Origin: Ciona intestinalis
Taxonomy: Eukaryota > Chordata > Ascidiacea > Phlebobranchia > Cionidae
Direction of reading: 5' to 3'
Assembly (NCBI RefSeq): GCF_000224145.3
Contig: NC_020168.2
Span: 957,534-1,021,533 of the forward strand
Length of the DNA: 64,000 nucleotides
Shown: positions 10,059 through 25,000 of the stretch, piece after piece
How positions within the stretch are numbered: position 1 is the stretch's first letter
How the letters are laid out: each line of letters begins with the position of its first letter
The notes under the pieces: model-generated
What the model saw: only the letters and a program-made list of their open reading frames with translations
Told to the model about the DNA's origin: nothing
Databases searched by the model: none
Translations under genes and position numbers: made by a program

Positions 10059-13000
10059 ATGCTCTGCTGGACTACTGCTATGCCTCTACGTTTGTTTATT
10101 AAGTTGCTGGTAATTTCGAATGTAGTGTCAAACACGATGGCGAGATGGAGTTATGATTCAATAAGTCCTGGTCATACCAGACGAGCAAAGCAATCTTTTA
10201 CAAAATCAACTGCTTTAGCAGCTGAATTGTCAACATCACCATCTACTTACCGTTTTCCTGGCACAAATGGTCAATTCAGCAAATTCCCACCGTGGAACAC
10301 GCGTGTAAATATCAATCAGCAAAAGTCTTTGTCTTTACAATTTCGCACACAGCGCGAGAATTCGTTTCTGTTGTACTTAGATGATGGCGGTCGAGGAAGT
10401 TATATATATCTGTCTTTGCGTAATCGGACAATTAGATTACGATATAAGTTTGGCGACACTGCTCCTGCAGTACTTACTTGTGGAAGCAACTTAAATGACA
10501 AACGATGGCATTCAGTTTCTGTGCAACGTGTGTCACCCTCCATTACTTTGACTGTCGATGGGAATTCTGTCGTTGGTGTTATACAAATTACTTCTCATTC
10601 GGAACTCATCACTGGTAGTTATACCTATGTTGGATCACTGCCAAAAAACTACCGGACACAAGCATTGTCTTTACCATTTGCATTTTTTGATGGAAAATTT
10701 GTTGGTTCCGTTCGGCAAGTTATGATAAATGGAAGATTTGTGCGAACAATTTCGAAGCAACAAGTTCAAGAAATACCTGGAAATCAACTATGTTCCGAAT
10801 TGCGGTGAGTACTCTACTACTGCAAGTTTTATACGTTATGAATATACACCTTTATTACACTGAAATTTAATATAGCTTAATATAAACTAGAGATTACATG
10901 TTCAATACATGTTTTCAATCATTTAGAAACCCGTGTCAAAACCAAGGTGCATGTTACGTTAAAGAAGGAAAACAAGCATGTGATTGTTCCACCACAAGGT
11001 TCGACGGCAAGTTTTGCGAATTACGTAAGTTTACTTCTTCAAATTTGTGGTTTAAACCTGGAAGCCCAGGTCGAGGTTGAAAGAATGACTGTACTGTGTT
11101 TAACACTTGTTATACTTTGAAATTTAAAATAACTGCTTTCCATCCTTTTTAATAACTCATTTAATAAACAAGTATTCTTTAAAATAGTAAAACAAAAATG
11201 TTTTAATGTAATTAATGAATCTTTCCCACCTGTCTGATGTCCTTAACTTACCACTTTTTATAAGAACTTAATTAGTTAAACTAACGTAATCATTCGCTGC
11301 CTGCAACAGAAGTACAGAAAAACAAAGGTATGGATATGTTGCATGTCCGCGCATGCTAAAATTTGTTAGTTGACTTGTGCTCTTCTAGTCGCTTTAAGTG
11401 AATATTTCATCGAATTTTTTCTTTTCCATCGCCGATATGTTGGAAAGCCACACACACAAATAGCCATTGGCTTCTTATTATAAGAACACTTTTATAAAAT
11501 TTTAATTTCCACAACTTTAACTGTTAATGATAATGTCAGTTGCTGAACAATAACGCTGTTAACTCGGGCATTGCTGAGGCCAGACGGTAGGTTGTATTTA
11601 TACGAACTCCCAAAAGACTATAGAAGGGTAATTACGGCATCGAGGAATTTCAAATTCAAAGCAGTTGTAGCATCAAACCGAATGCAAAACACTGGTTTGA
11701 AATTCAAGTTCCGCACATTAACATCATCCATGTTATGTTTATCTTTTGCTTTACAACGGAATAAATAAAATCAATTTTTAAACAGACTTCTTTGAAATAT
11801 ATCAGAACGATAGAGGTAAGCGGAACAAATTTATGTTCTACTACCTTCACAACATCATTCATTCGTCATCAATAACATTTTCTCACCAAATGTTGTTTAT
11901 TCATATTATCAAAATCTGTGTATGTGCGTCTTAAAAACGATGGTTCCGAAAACGCTGACGCAATAAAAACGAGTTAATTACAAAAACAGTAAAACGTTAA
12001 CCCGATAGACAAGTTCAGTTGAAATTAATATTTTTTAAACTTATTTATCAAAACCACTTTAGCTTTAATAGTCACGTCCATTTCGCAAGAAAAAATACCA
12101 ATAAAAGTACAATAATTGTTTTTTGAATATTATTTTGTTTAGGGCCATATAAGAATGTGGCCTTCTTGTTTTTAAGTTATGAACTTTGTATTGCTGTTAA
12201 TTTGTTCCTAAAAGTATGAAATATTTATTTTAAGCTGATATATAGGCTAGGCTAAGGTTTCAAATAAACGCGCGAATGATATTACGTTTCCAGTTTCGTA
12301 ATTTAATTTGATGACAATCCCCACCTAAAAAAATTAATACATTCCATAAACAAATTCATTTTAGATGTTGTCCGCTTTCATTTTAGATTCATTTTAGATG
12401 CATATTACTTGATATAAACCTAATATTTCATTTTTATTTCCTAATTTATCAAGTGAAACACAACTCTGGATCTTAATGTTGTAAATAACACGTAATGCAT
12501 GATTGAGTTATTGCTTGATGGCTGAAAACGTATATACTAATTTTACAACGCATAAATAAAATGGCATTAACATGTACGATAGAGTAAAGTAAGTAAATTT
12601 TGTGTTGTTCTTACAATCCAGCCATCGATGAAGCTGTAGCAACGTTTCGTGGTTCAGAATGGCTAAGTTATGATTTAAGCCAACAACCAGTTTCGAGTTA
12701 CAGCGACCGGATCATTTTATCATTTAAAACAAGACAAAGAAATGGTCTAATGTTTCATACAGGTCAGTATAAAACGTTTATGTATCTGTTATTAAAGCAG
12801 TTTTAAACATTTAAATACCACAACATATGTTTAATTTTAAACACAAAAAAAACTATGTATATAGTAGGCTAGCATGATAAGAAGCGTAAGATAGAAACAC
12901 TTTTAAATTTTCTTTTACGACAAACAAATAAATTGTCACAGAACTATTTGACAGTAATTTCGTGACTATATAAAACTTGCGTCAAAGCCAGTTGTTATTA

Positions 13001-16000
13001 AACATACGATGGGAGAAGATGGCACACTTTTTAACAAAGAACATTCAAAGAAATAGGGAACTATGTCCTCATGACTCTCATAGACCGTTGTTAATTGTTT
13101 AAAACACGATCAGGATATCTGGACATTATGTGCTAAAGGTGTCCCATTTTCTCCCACCCTACTATATAAATAGAATGTAAAATAAAAAAGTGTCTTTTTA
13201 AGGTACAATAATGCGAAATAATAGGGTCATCATATTAAATGCTTGCCGAATCATAGTAAAACCGATAAAATTTTGTTAAAACAGTATTTTGTTTGATTTT
13301 GTCAAATGGAATTAGTTTCGTTTTGTAACGATAATGAGAAAAGTATATAAAGATATAGGTAGGGGTTAATATGACTCAAGTTACGGTTGCTTTTAGCGCA
13401 ATAATTACGTTTTAAAATTGTACATACCTATAGTTTATGTGAAACTAGCACAAGAAACTAACACAATCATTTTATTTCGTCAAGTTAACACATGTTGAAA
13501 AACACAATTAAAATAATGCTTCACTTTGTAATTTTGCAGGTGTTTATTGTGGGACATTAAAACATTTGTTTGTAATTCAATAACTTATACCGCATAGCTA
13601 ATTCAAATATACTGTTGTAATAACCAGATATAGTATGAAAAATATATTTGAAACTCTGTCACAGGCACTTAGAAATAATTTATGAGATGTGGCTTATGCG
13701 TAATATAATGTAACACAACAATTTGTGACAAAAATAAACTTTATTTTAAGTTTTTATCAATTTTCTGTTAATACAGTTTAAATACATTCAACTTAAGTTT
13801 TAACAATACCGTATCAACAATAAAAAACGGTATATATAGTAGGGTGGGGAGAGATGGGGACACCTTTTCATTCTATTTTATCGTCCCATTTGGTGAGTAA
13901 ACAAAAAAAGAGCATTAAAATAATTATGAAACCGTGTCCTCGCGACTTTCATAGTTAATTGTTTAAAACACGATCAGGATATTTGGATATTGTATACAAA
14001 AGGTGTTCCATCTTCCCCTACACTACTATATTTTGAAATATTGGGCAATATGTGGCTCAGTATCCAATCTTACCCCACCCTACTGCACTAGTTGTAAAAC
14101 ATACATCCCATATTCTATAACATAAAACATATTTGGCCATAGAATATTTTGCATCGTTCGTTTTTTTATAAAAACATACATTGTCCCGGCATTGATAGTT
14201 TTTTAAAAAAACTGTAGATTTTTGTTGGTGCTGCAACAATTGTATAAATATCCTTTAGTAAAACGCTGAAAGAATGATTAATGGTTAGTTTATTTTCACA
14301 TTATGCACTGATACACTAACGATCGCAATTTTGCGTTTTTCATTACAAAGATGATCGATATTCAAAATCCCAGTAATAATTACCTTAATTTTTAAAATTC
14401 TAAAATCAACTTAAAACAATCGATAAAATCATTGCCGTAATTCTCTGTTTTAATGGGCTGTATTACAACTCATAGAATGGTGCTCGCTATTTTCTTAAAA
14501 ACTATCGTGGTTTATTTTATTTTTTCGTGTTTTACAGAAGCAACAAAAATAGTTACAAATATTGCTGTATTTCTACAAAGGCAATATTAAATCAAACATT
14601 ATACTCAACCGACAGTAATTCAACTGACTTATAGCTCTAAAAATGCCAGGCGATGTAGAAAGATTTTGTTCTCGGATCTTTCCATGTTTTCCACATAGTG
14701 TGCAACTGGCCTTGTCAAAATCGAATACTTTTCAATTGGAATGTGAAGCGACAGCCCTGCATTATTAATGGGAGTTACATTCCTAACGATTTTGACTTCA
14801 TGGACAAAAAGCCATAGCAAAGTTATAACCCATTTATAACCTTACAATTAAAGTATATGTATAGGGAAACTAGGCCATATTTTTAAGTTAGAAATTGAAA
14901 AGATACGCTTGGGAATAATACGTGATGTATCCAAGCAAAAATCAAAGGCCCTCCTATGTTGGCGTGCTTGCTTCAGCCATAGCGTATTAAATAATTAATG
15001 ACAATGAACACGGGCGTTGCTACCAAAACTTTTTTCGTTGCTACATTACTACACTCACTCTTTGTGGTACCTGCGATTATGAGAACAAATGTTGAAACAT
15101 CGCTTTTACGCCCTATGTTTAAAGGTTATGTGTTTCAGGAAAATCCGCCGACTTCGTGAATCTATCACTTAAACAAGGAGTGGTACAACTAGTTGTGAAC
15201 CTTGGATCTGGTGCAATTGAAATTTTGGTCGAACCAGTTAACGGTTCATTTAATGATAACACTTGGCACTCAGTGACTGTGAATCGGACGTTAAAAAGGG
15301 TAAGTTCAAATGTCTTTCTTTATACAGTTCCACTTGATTGCGTATTTACCGCTGGAGCACTTTTTGGGGAAAATCCCATTTGATCTAAATTGTAGTGGTT
15401 CCAAATATTAACATAATATTATTTGTTGAAAAGCATATTGTATTTGACCTAATACGAACTTGTTGCTACCTGCTGATGTATCTCAGACGACGGATAGAAA
15501 AGGCGATGCCATGGTAACGCATCTCCCGTCTGTTGTTCCCCAACCAATCAGAATGTGGTTATCGGTATTCATCCAGTTTTCATATTTCACGAATGTTGTT
15601 TACCCGGATGCGTGATTCCGGTGTGATTGTATAACATATGTTTACCCGCTCAAAGATGTCTTCGAGAAGGGCGAGATAGTTTTAACTATTGGCCGTTTAC
15701 GTCATCAAGTGACGTCAGTCGCTGTAGATGCTCGTCAGCATGTCTGGCATTGTCATCACCGTCGGCGTCACTGCAATATGTGATGTTTAGACGAAGCACG
15801 GGAGTTAATGAAAATCGGTCATGCATGAAATGTTCTTACGTTATCCTATATTAATCTATATTGATGAAAGTTGTTTTCCAAAAAGTTGATGTGAATACGA
15901 TCACCGAAGGGATATTTATATATGCCAAGTCTTTCGATGGTATATGTATATAGGTGTTAGTTTCCTTTACAGTTCATCTCGCCATCGAATTTTCCCATAC

Positions 16001-19000
16001 CCATGAATTATTTATTTGAGAAAACTCCAAGGGGCATCTTGTTGGGTTTGGTCGCCTGCTTTAACAAAAGTATAGACCCGAATTATTGTCATTGTTAGGC
16101 GCGCTTTGAATTGGGTGGGATGTTTCTCAACTAATTACGTGACGACACAACCGTTGTATATGAGGCAAACAATACATTTTATCACGCATTAACTTCATCA
16201 ACCAAGGAATATTTACCAACCACTTAAAAAACTGGTTGTTACGCATATACTTGTTTCTTAAATTAATGTATCCTCTGCAAACTAAACAGGATGTTTTATG
16301 CTAGATATCACTGACATCTATTATAATGCCAGCGCTCGCAAAGCATTTTACTTTCTACATTATTCTACAATGGAAACCATTATTTCTATAAGGTGGATAT
16401 TGCTGTGGATGAGGCTCGCGTATTTTCGCGTCATATTCAAGACGAATACTCTCAACTTACTCTGGATGACGTCATATATGTTGGGGGAAGTCCAGATACG
16501 TCACAGCTACCCGGGTCTGAAATTCCAAACAATTTTATTGGTTGTCTTAAAGAGGTAAGTTTACATATATTAAATCCACACAAAGAGGCACAAAATCTTT
16601 TTTAAAAACAAAAGGTGAAATCGTTTTGCAAACTCAAGGTCATGTGATAAATTGTATACGCCTTGCCTTATGCATGGTTTATGAGTCGTCTCCGTTGTTA
16701 TAAATTATTGATTATTTAAGCATCATGTTACTTTGTTTATGAAGTGAAGCAGCTTGACTTCGATATTTTCTTTTTGAAGAAAAACATTGTTTAAATTTTG
16801 ACAAACAATATAAGCGTTGATTGTTGTGTTGAAAGTGGTTCTCAGGAAGTAAAGTTTCGAATTAAACAATTTGCTGCTTTGTATGGAATTATTTGTGCAT
16901 TTATGTGATGTGAACAAATGATAGGTTAACGATATGCATAACGTGTTAATACTACGATCGTGTTTTTTTTAATTATAATAGTTGGTTAGCTGTTGTGTTT
17001 CCCCTTCAGGAAAGCCACCATTCCAGATTTCTCGCAACTCATTTAAAACTTTTAAGTTTATTGAACATGTCAGAACTGTCTCTTTAAATGTAAAAATCCA
17101 ATTTTCGAGACAGCAGACTTATTTTGAGTCAGTAATCCGCTTATACTCTTATAAATATTTAATTTGGTCTGGGTGTAGTAATATTTGGCGCACCAGCGCC
17201 ATCTGCCGCTAGCTTACACGATAAAGGCATTAAGTTTAGGTTTATTACAACATATAGTAAGGTGCAGTAAGATATGATAGTATATAAATCTTATAATTTC
17301 TGATCTTAAACAAATATCAACGAGTCGCGAGGCTTTAGTTATATATTTTTGTAAATAATTTTGTTTACTACAAAATGGGAAAAAAAAGGGTATATAAAAA
17401 CATGAACCAACCGCCTTAATATACATAATTATTGGTTTTTGTTTCTTCTTTATATTTAAAAGCATAAACAGTTGGTAAGCTACCACTATAAGGTCGCTAT
17501 GTTTTTGCACTAATAAAGAATATAGATGTAATCTTTACACGAATTCAAATATGATATGGAAGGGCGTCAATGTGTTAGCCAGTGCTAAAATTAGCCGAAC
17601 CCACCGAAACGATATTCCGGAAAATGAATAGATATAATTTGTTTAAATAGCGTTCCGGTAGTTGCGGTATTTGTAACCATTACAATTTGTGTTATAAAGG
17701 TTTCTTATGCCAACAATGACTTCATGCGTTTGTCCTTGTCTCGGTTAGCTCGTGACCATGATAGAAGTCTATCGGTTAACGGGAATCTTGATTTCGTATG
17801 CGAAGATGAAGACGTGACCGGTCCTCTTTCTTTTCTTACACCACAATCGTATCTTCTCATACCTGGTTGGAAAAATTCTCATCAAGGGTCGATAGAATGT
17901 AATTTCAGGACCAACGAGCCGGTAGTTTACTTTTTACTTCAATTTGTCCAAACTATTCACCTTATTTTTAATATGGCATTACCTTTTCATTCCTTGGACG
18001 TAAACTATATGTTCAAAGTTTTTGTTTTTTATTTAGAACGGTTTGTTATTGTACGGCTCCGGTCAATCAAGTGATGTATTTGCTTTGGAGTTGAACAGAG
18101 GCTTGATGTACATTGTTTGCAATCTTGGATCAGGGGTATCAAGGGTAAGAAAATTCCGATCAATATCATCTTAGTTTTTTTTAAAAAAAAAACAATTCAA
18201 TTCGTTGTGGTAATAATTGTACATATATTGATCGTGGTAAAGTGCAACTAAATTATTATGCTTGAAAACAACAGCAGCAGTAGATAATATTTCCTTCGCT
18301 CTTATCCACTAGTTGATATTTTATAGTATCGATCCGACCGTAATCGGCGACTAGACGATGGGGAATGGCATCGTGTTTCAGTCAATAGACAAGGAAAGGA
18401 TATTTTGATGTCAATTGATGGTGTGGCGAAACGCTTTCGAGTTGAGGTAGGTTTACTTAATTAATGGTTTATTATAGTTAAAAACTCTTATGTACGTACA
18501 AAAACCTTTCATAGTGTTTGAAATTTACATATGTTGTAGGGAAGTAATACCAACTTAGACCTAAACGGACCGCTGTCCTTGGCCGGTGTGGATTTTGGTG
18601 GAAATTTCGAACGACTTCCTAACCTCTGGACTGCCCCCCTGCGGGAAGGATTTGTTGGTTGCGTTCGTGATCTACGTATGGACGGGGAAGAACTAGATGT
18701 CCAAGTAAGCATCTTTATAATCAAATAAATGAATATTTACCGACGGAATGTGTGTTTCCTCTGTTTATCATGTTTTAACTTAACAAAAAAAATTCAAACC
18801 GTTCTTCAGTTGTGAAATAAAAGGTCAGACCAAGTCTAGTACACCGAAAAGGTTAATTTAATGTTTGTTGATGTGCCAAAGATTTGTTATATGAATTATT
18901 TATGAATTTGTCAAGGCGTAGAAATATATGGGTAGCGGCCACCACCATGCTTAATGTTTTAGTTCTAATGTTTTACTTATGTTACGTCGTTTGCGTGCGG

Positions 19001-22000
19001 TATATTACTTCTGTACGTTTGCGTGTGAATAACAGCGTCTTATATTTACATTTTGCTGTATATTATACTGAAACGTTATTTAAAATTATTAACAAATAGG
19101 GCTACTGTTACGTAGTAGGGCGGGGTAAGACGGGACATCTGTATCACATAATAACCAAATATCCTGATCGTGTTTTAAACATTCAACAACTATGAAAGCC
19201 GTCTGAATACGGTTTTATAATTCTTTAAATGCTCTTTGGTTACTACTAAATTGGACGAAAAAAGAGAATGAAATGATGTCCCATTTCCCCGCATAACAAA
19301 TGTGTATAAATATATGAGTCTTTAATGAATGAATGTAACCTATTTACCGGCGCGCGAGAGCAACAGACATTTTCACAGGTGAGTTATTTTTCAAAAGCCT
19401 TGAGTCCACTTTTAAGGGGTTTTACGTAAGACACCTTTGTCGTTGCTAAATTTGGACAACAAATTAACATCGACACATTGATTAATTTAAAACTGTAAAA
19501 TAAACCGTAGGCTACCAACCATGCTCCATTATACTTGTTATTTTCAGCGTGAATCATTTATAGCGATACTATATAGTATATACATTATTTAAAAGTTCTT
19601 TGATTAGAACTGGGATGTGCCGAAACTAATACAGCTTGTTTAGAAGTGAATATTCACATAAACTGGAATTTAGATGATAATTTATCCACGTGAAACTAAC
19701 TTAGAAAACATTGTTATAACCGTCGTTCCTATAAGTGTGTTGCTAAACACCGATTATAGCATGTATTATAAAGTTTATTTGCGTTTGTAACTTAAGTCCG
19801 TCGCAACGTTTATTGTATTTAATTCGATGTCGACCTTGACTCAGCTGTAACGTATTTTATTTTGCAAAAAGGAGTAAAAGGCAGAAAAGCACACCTGATT
19901 TAGATTCGGCAGCATAAGTAGAAAGTGTGGTGGTTATACAGTTGTACTTTTTATACGTTTGTTACTCAATGTAGATATGTATATTTTGCTTTTAAGAATG
20001 GCAACCACAAACGTTATCATAAGTGACCATTAGTATATTTATATAGAATGTTCTCCGTCAATAAATTTTTTTTTGACAGCGAAACTTTAAAACACTTAAT
20101 TGAAAGTTGTTTTGCATATGCCACTTAAATGTAATGGGTATTTTTTCAGTTAACGAGGTTTATTGCACAACTGACGTTTCGTGAAGCTGGTTTATGATAT
20201 TGGGAAACCTTAATTTATTATCTGTATAATGGAGCAATCTTTCTACGATAAGGCATAGTTTAACTGTTGCTATTATTATAGTAGGGTGGGGGAAGATTGG
20301 ACACCTTATCATTGTATTTTCTCGTCACATTTGTTAGTGAACAAAGAAAATTCACATAATTATAAAACCGTATGCTCTCGACTACTAGACCGTTGTAAAA
20401 TGTTTAAAACACAATCGGAATATTTAGATATTCTGTGCTACAGGTGTCCCATCCTACTATATGTATATTGCGAAATGTGCCATATATATTTTAAAGTAAC
20501 CGAAAACTATATGACAGCACATCTTTAATTTAGTGACATTTCATCGAATTGGTTGTTTTTTTAAGTCAGCAAACTAGAAAATCTGGTTCCTCAACTCCGT
20601 TCTGATTGTGTCGTAACGTTATCGCAAGCAAAACCCTTAAGTAATTAACAGAAAATAGAATTATCTTGATTGCTTGGCAGTGTTTTCTTTTGTTTCTATT
20701 CCCTTTAATGCATTATGTGTGAAGAGAATACGGTAGCTTAGATCATTTGAATGTTGAAATTTATACGACTGTTTATACATCTACACCACTAAAAGTTTTA
20801 ATCGAACATAGGCCTATATATTCTTCATATAGTGCAGTGGGGGAAGGTGGGACACGTAACCATATATTGCCCAATATTTTCAATATCAAAATACATAACG
20901 TTTTTTTGGGGTGAGACCACGAATTAGTACTATCATTCCTTTATTAATTGACAACAATTCGAAAATTTAATAAAACACACGAGGAGACATTCAGCGATTC
21001 GCACAACAGGTAAAATTTTACAAATTCGCTTACAAACAGGGTAAAACGGGACACTTTAAATCTTTGTTAGTTTTGATTAATAAGTGATTTTATTCTTAGG
21101 AATACGCGTAAATAACACAAAATAAAACCGCTTTAAAAATTAAAATTAACCTTTTTTTCTTGTTCCACCACTATATAGTTTTTAACACTACAAACTACAA
21201 TGTGAGGAAAGATAGTACAAATAATTGAAATATTTTTATATATTTTTCAAGTTTTTTTTATGAATCTGTGAACCTAGTTTAATGGTTCACACTCGCCAAC
21301 TACACAATTTCATCGACTTTACTATGATTTAGCAAGCATTTAGAATTAGCGGCTTAGCCTACATTTTCGCATTTTACCTATTCAAAAGATACTCTTTCTA
21401 TTTAACACATTATAAATATTTAACAACAATAATCGGCTTTAAGGCTCGCTTTATAAAGTCGTAATAATACTGTCAAATAATTCTGGAACCCTGCTATATA
21501 GAATTATAAAAATATTGTTCCAATTAGTATTTGTATTGTAAGTTTTTAATGTTCCCTCGCTTTGAACTTTCTATACATTTATTTAAAAACTTGTTGTAGT
21601 AACTGCTGTTAAGTGTCCTTCAAGGGCACACACAATAGTAGCAGCGATAAGCTTTGAACCCGAGCCTTCTAGGAAATATGCAGGCGCGCTGGTAGTCGGC
21701 AGGAAAACGCCTTTTTCCTTTTAGCTCGAGAGAAAGTGGGGACCGAATCTGTTACAAGTGCAAGTGATTCTAGCAGTCGTGCATCAGTTACTAAATTAAC
21801 GCAACAAAAGTGTATTGGAAACCCGACACGAACATAAGTTGTCTAATCAGCTAAAGAGCAGCAGTAGTCAGCGTACATTTGCCTATAGCAAGCTGATTAC
21901 TAATTAATAGTTTGTACTTTTTGTCTCTTGAGAGATATACTTTCTTTTATATAGCTGTCAAGAGGCTTTATTCTAGTCAAATTATTAATGCTTTCTAATG

Positions 22001-25000
22001 GGTCAATTTATTGTTATGACGTTGTATACTGCGTCTGCGGTCCAGTGTAATCTGTAATAATGTGCGTAGTGCGTGTATAGGTTGTACTGGAAAGGAAACA
22101 AAATACTGGTGTAGGCAGGTATAAGGTCGCCAGAGAAACAATTCCTTTGTAGTCATTGTTTTTGTTTATGAAATATTTTAATAGGGAATTGAGAAAATAA
22201 ATTTATTGACTCATAACCTATGATTTTATTTACCCGAAATAGTACTGGGGAGTTAAGTTTTAATTGCAACTCAATGCCAACATATATCAAGAATAGTAGC
22301 TTTATAACTAAGTCATTTTGAGTACGATATAAGTTTGAAATGAACGTTTTTAGCTAAAATGTAACATGAGGTGTAGTACTTCCATCAGCATCTTATATTT
22401 GTAGAAAACAAGTTAATTACAGCTTTTACTTTTTCGTTGTTTTTATAAGATGGATAATGGATATTTTCACCATGAAGCCCCACGTCTCATGTATTTTGCA
22501 TGGCTTTGAAGAGCACTATCGACAGGGAACCAAGGCTTATCATTTATTGCTTGTATACTTTCCTTGCCAGAAAAGTACAAACCTTAATTATTGTTGGCAT
22601 ATTACAGAGAGCTTTTTACTGGCTATTTTAACGTTTAGAAATATTTCCAAACAGCTTCACGAACCTAACATTTTAAAAGTACGACTTATTAAGTGTTTTG
22701 ATTTATTTTTATAAATTTCTCGAATATATATTTCGGAATGGACATAACTGTTCAAAGTGCAACGTCGGCCTCATCAGTTACTGTCCAAATAACTACACTT
22801 CTGTGTCTACAATGTATGCACTTGCACGGACCACCGCTGAATATATGCACTAACTATTTCAAGGTAGTTACCGCATACCTTATATACGAAGAATGAACGC
22901 ATTAGGTTTTATTTTAGTTCAGAGCTGGCTGTTGACTAGCAAAAATGTTTTTGGGGCACCAAACCATCACACGTAGTACGCAATGAGACCCAGTGTGAAA
23001 GCAGTGAGTAACCTCGCCATGGAATGGTTAATAAAAGCTTATTATACTGATATATAATTAACACAGATCAGAAAAATATCTTATACGATAAATGATAAAA
23101 CATTTTTTGTTTGTCTCTATAGTAAATATGTTGGTATAGCATCGATTCGTCCATGCACATTGAGTAAATTATTCCTTTTTTGGTTGCAAAAATAACTAAC
23201 AACGCATTTTATTTTTATAAAGTCGCTTGCTAAATCACGGGGAATCGGACTTACGCCGGCATCATTGTCACGGGATATTGGACCCTACTGCCGCAATCTT
23301 GGTGAAAGCAAGTGTTCATCAAATCCGTGTTTTAATGGAGCTACATGTAAAGATGGCGTGAACCGTTTTATTTGTGATTGCACCAATACATCTTACAAGG
23401 GAGACACGTGTAGTGAAGGTACCTATTTAAAAACACATCGCATGATCTTTAACTCACCAACCGTTGTTTCCAGCTGTCATGGCATCAGGATATGATGGAA
23501 CGCAGTACATGAGGTTTCCTATGACATATACTGTTCAGACTGAAGGCGAAGAGATTAGTTTAAGATTCAAAACACCTCTTAGTTCAGGTCTTAATTTAGA
23601 TTACGTTGTAATGTACTCAACTGGTTAACATAACAACCATGGAATGATATACCAAAATGAATATAATGTTTTTTATTATTTAGGATTGTTATTTGCAACC
23701 ACCTCGAATAGGAGCAGAGACAAAATTATGATCGAAATCGTTCAAAAAGGTCGAATCAAACTTACAATCAATATAGGTCTGTAATGTATAACCAAGCACT
23801 CAATTATCAAATAATTGGTTTCATAAACGTAATATATTTTTAAACAGACTGTTCAATGAAAAACTGCACAGCACCTCGTAAGTTGTATTATCTACACTTC
23901 ATCATGCACTGTATGTTTTGCATGCCACATTTTGTGTTGTTTGTACTTTAACAGTTGTATTAAATTAGAAGTGATTTTGTTCACGGGAGTAATTAAGTAG
24001 CCTTATCGGAAAATTAAACTTCATCTTAAGGAATCCCTAAACTTTTATACTTATAGCTCGGTACATTGCACAAGAAACTGTCTTTCTTAGTTGTGAGCTC
24101 AATCTCATTAATAATTTACACTATGAACCTTGTGTTCCACACTTCCCTTGCTTTCCTACCCAACAGTAGTTAAGCCAGTAAATTGGAAATAGCTGGAACA
24201 AATTCAACTCTCTACTTCGATCGAACTAATCTATTGTTGCCAATTCCGAACACTTTAGTTCGTTTTTCATACACGTGTTCTTTTCAGGATAAATATGATT
24301 GTTGAAATTTTCATCTAGCTTTTTGGATCATTCCATTTAATTGTTACCCTCTGATTAATAATTCAGTGGAAGTAAAACCCATTGTATCAAGGAAGTAAGA
24401 GTTGCCCGTCGGTCTATATTACAAGCCTTATTCGTGTCGTGTCTAACAACTATTGACAAATGATTTATTGTAAAGCCTGGTGGTAACGAACCACGTTCAT
24501 CAGCAAGACCATAAGGACCAGATGTTCCGATTTTTAATTATAATCTTGCAGCTGGACCTCACGAGCACCTCGTGCCCACAAATCGATTTATATTTCAGGT
24601 TTTATTAAATATCAATAAGGAAGATTAAGGAACAAACTTATCGTTTTGCGGTGTCATTTTTATCGACAATTAATTGAGTTGAAAGTGAATATAATATATA
24701 TAGACCTACCCTTCACCACTGTTTTGTATTGACCTTTTTTTATTGAAATATCAACCCAAACAAATATGAGATATTGTTGTCATAGGTCAAGGCCCAGACA
24801 CAATGTATATAGAAGGTGGATTTAATGATCGAGCTTGGCACACAGTGACCGTGTCAAGAAGAGGACAAAGAGTTGCACTTAATGTCGACGGGCGAACCAA
24901 ACAAAGTGAGTTGACTTAGTTAGTCTGTTTGAAAAACTTGGTTTTCTTTTGCCAAGATACATTGTGTATATATAATACTGAAGTTGTAAACGAAAATATG

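Larger units (their letters stand above)
18705..23222 (+). other. NRXN: Largest neurexin intron (LNS3 to EGF-B)
   Basis: About 4.5 kb. It contains two family A MITEs, one family B MITE and one SINE fragment, listed separately. Open frames at 18884-19099 and 22457-22714 have no domain and no matching splice phase. I see no cassette exon here. Confidence 0.6.

Noticed and set aside
11571..11768. Open frame in a neurexin intron, possible exon
   Set aside because: No acceptor/donor pair keeps the phase-1 junction, and the translation resembles no LNS or EGF sequence.
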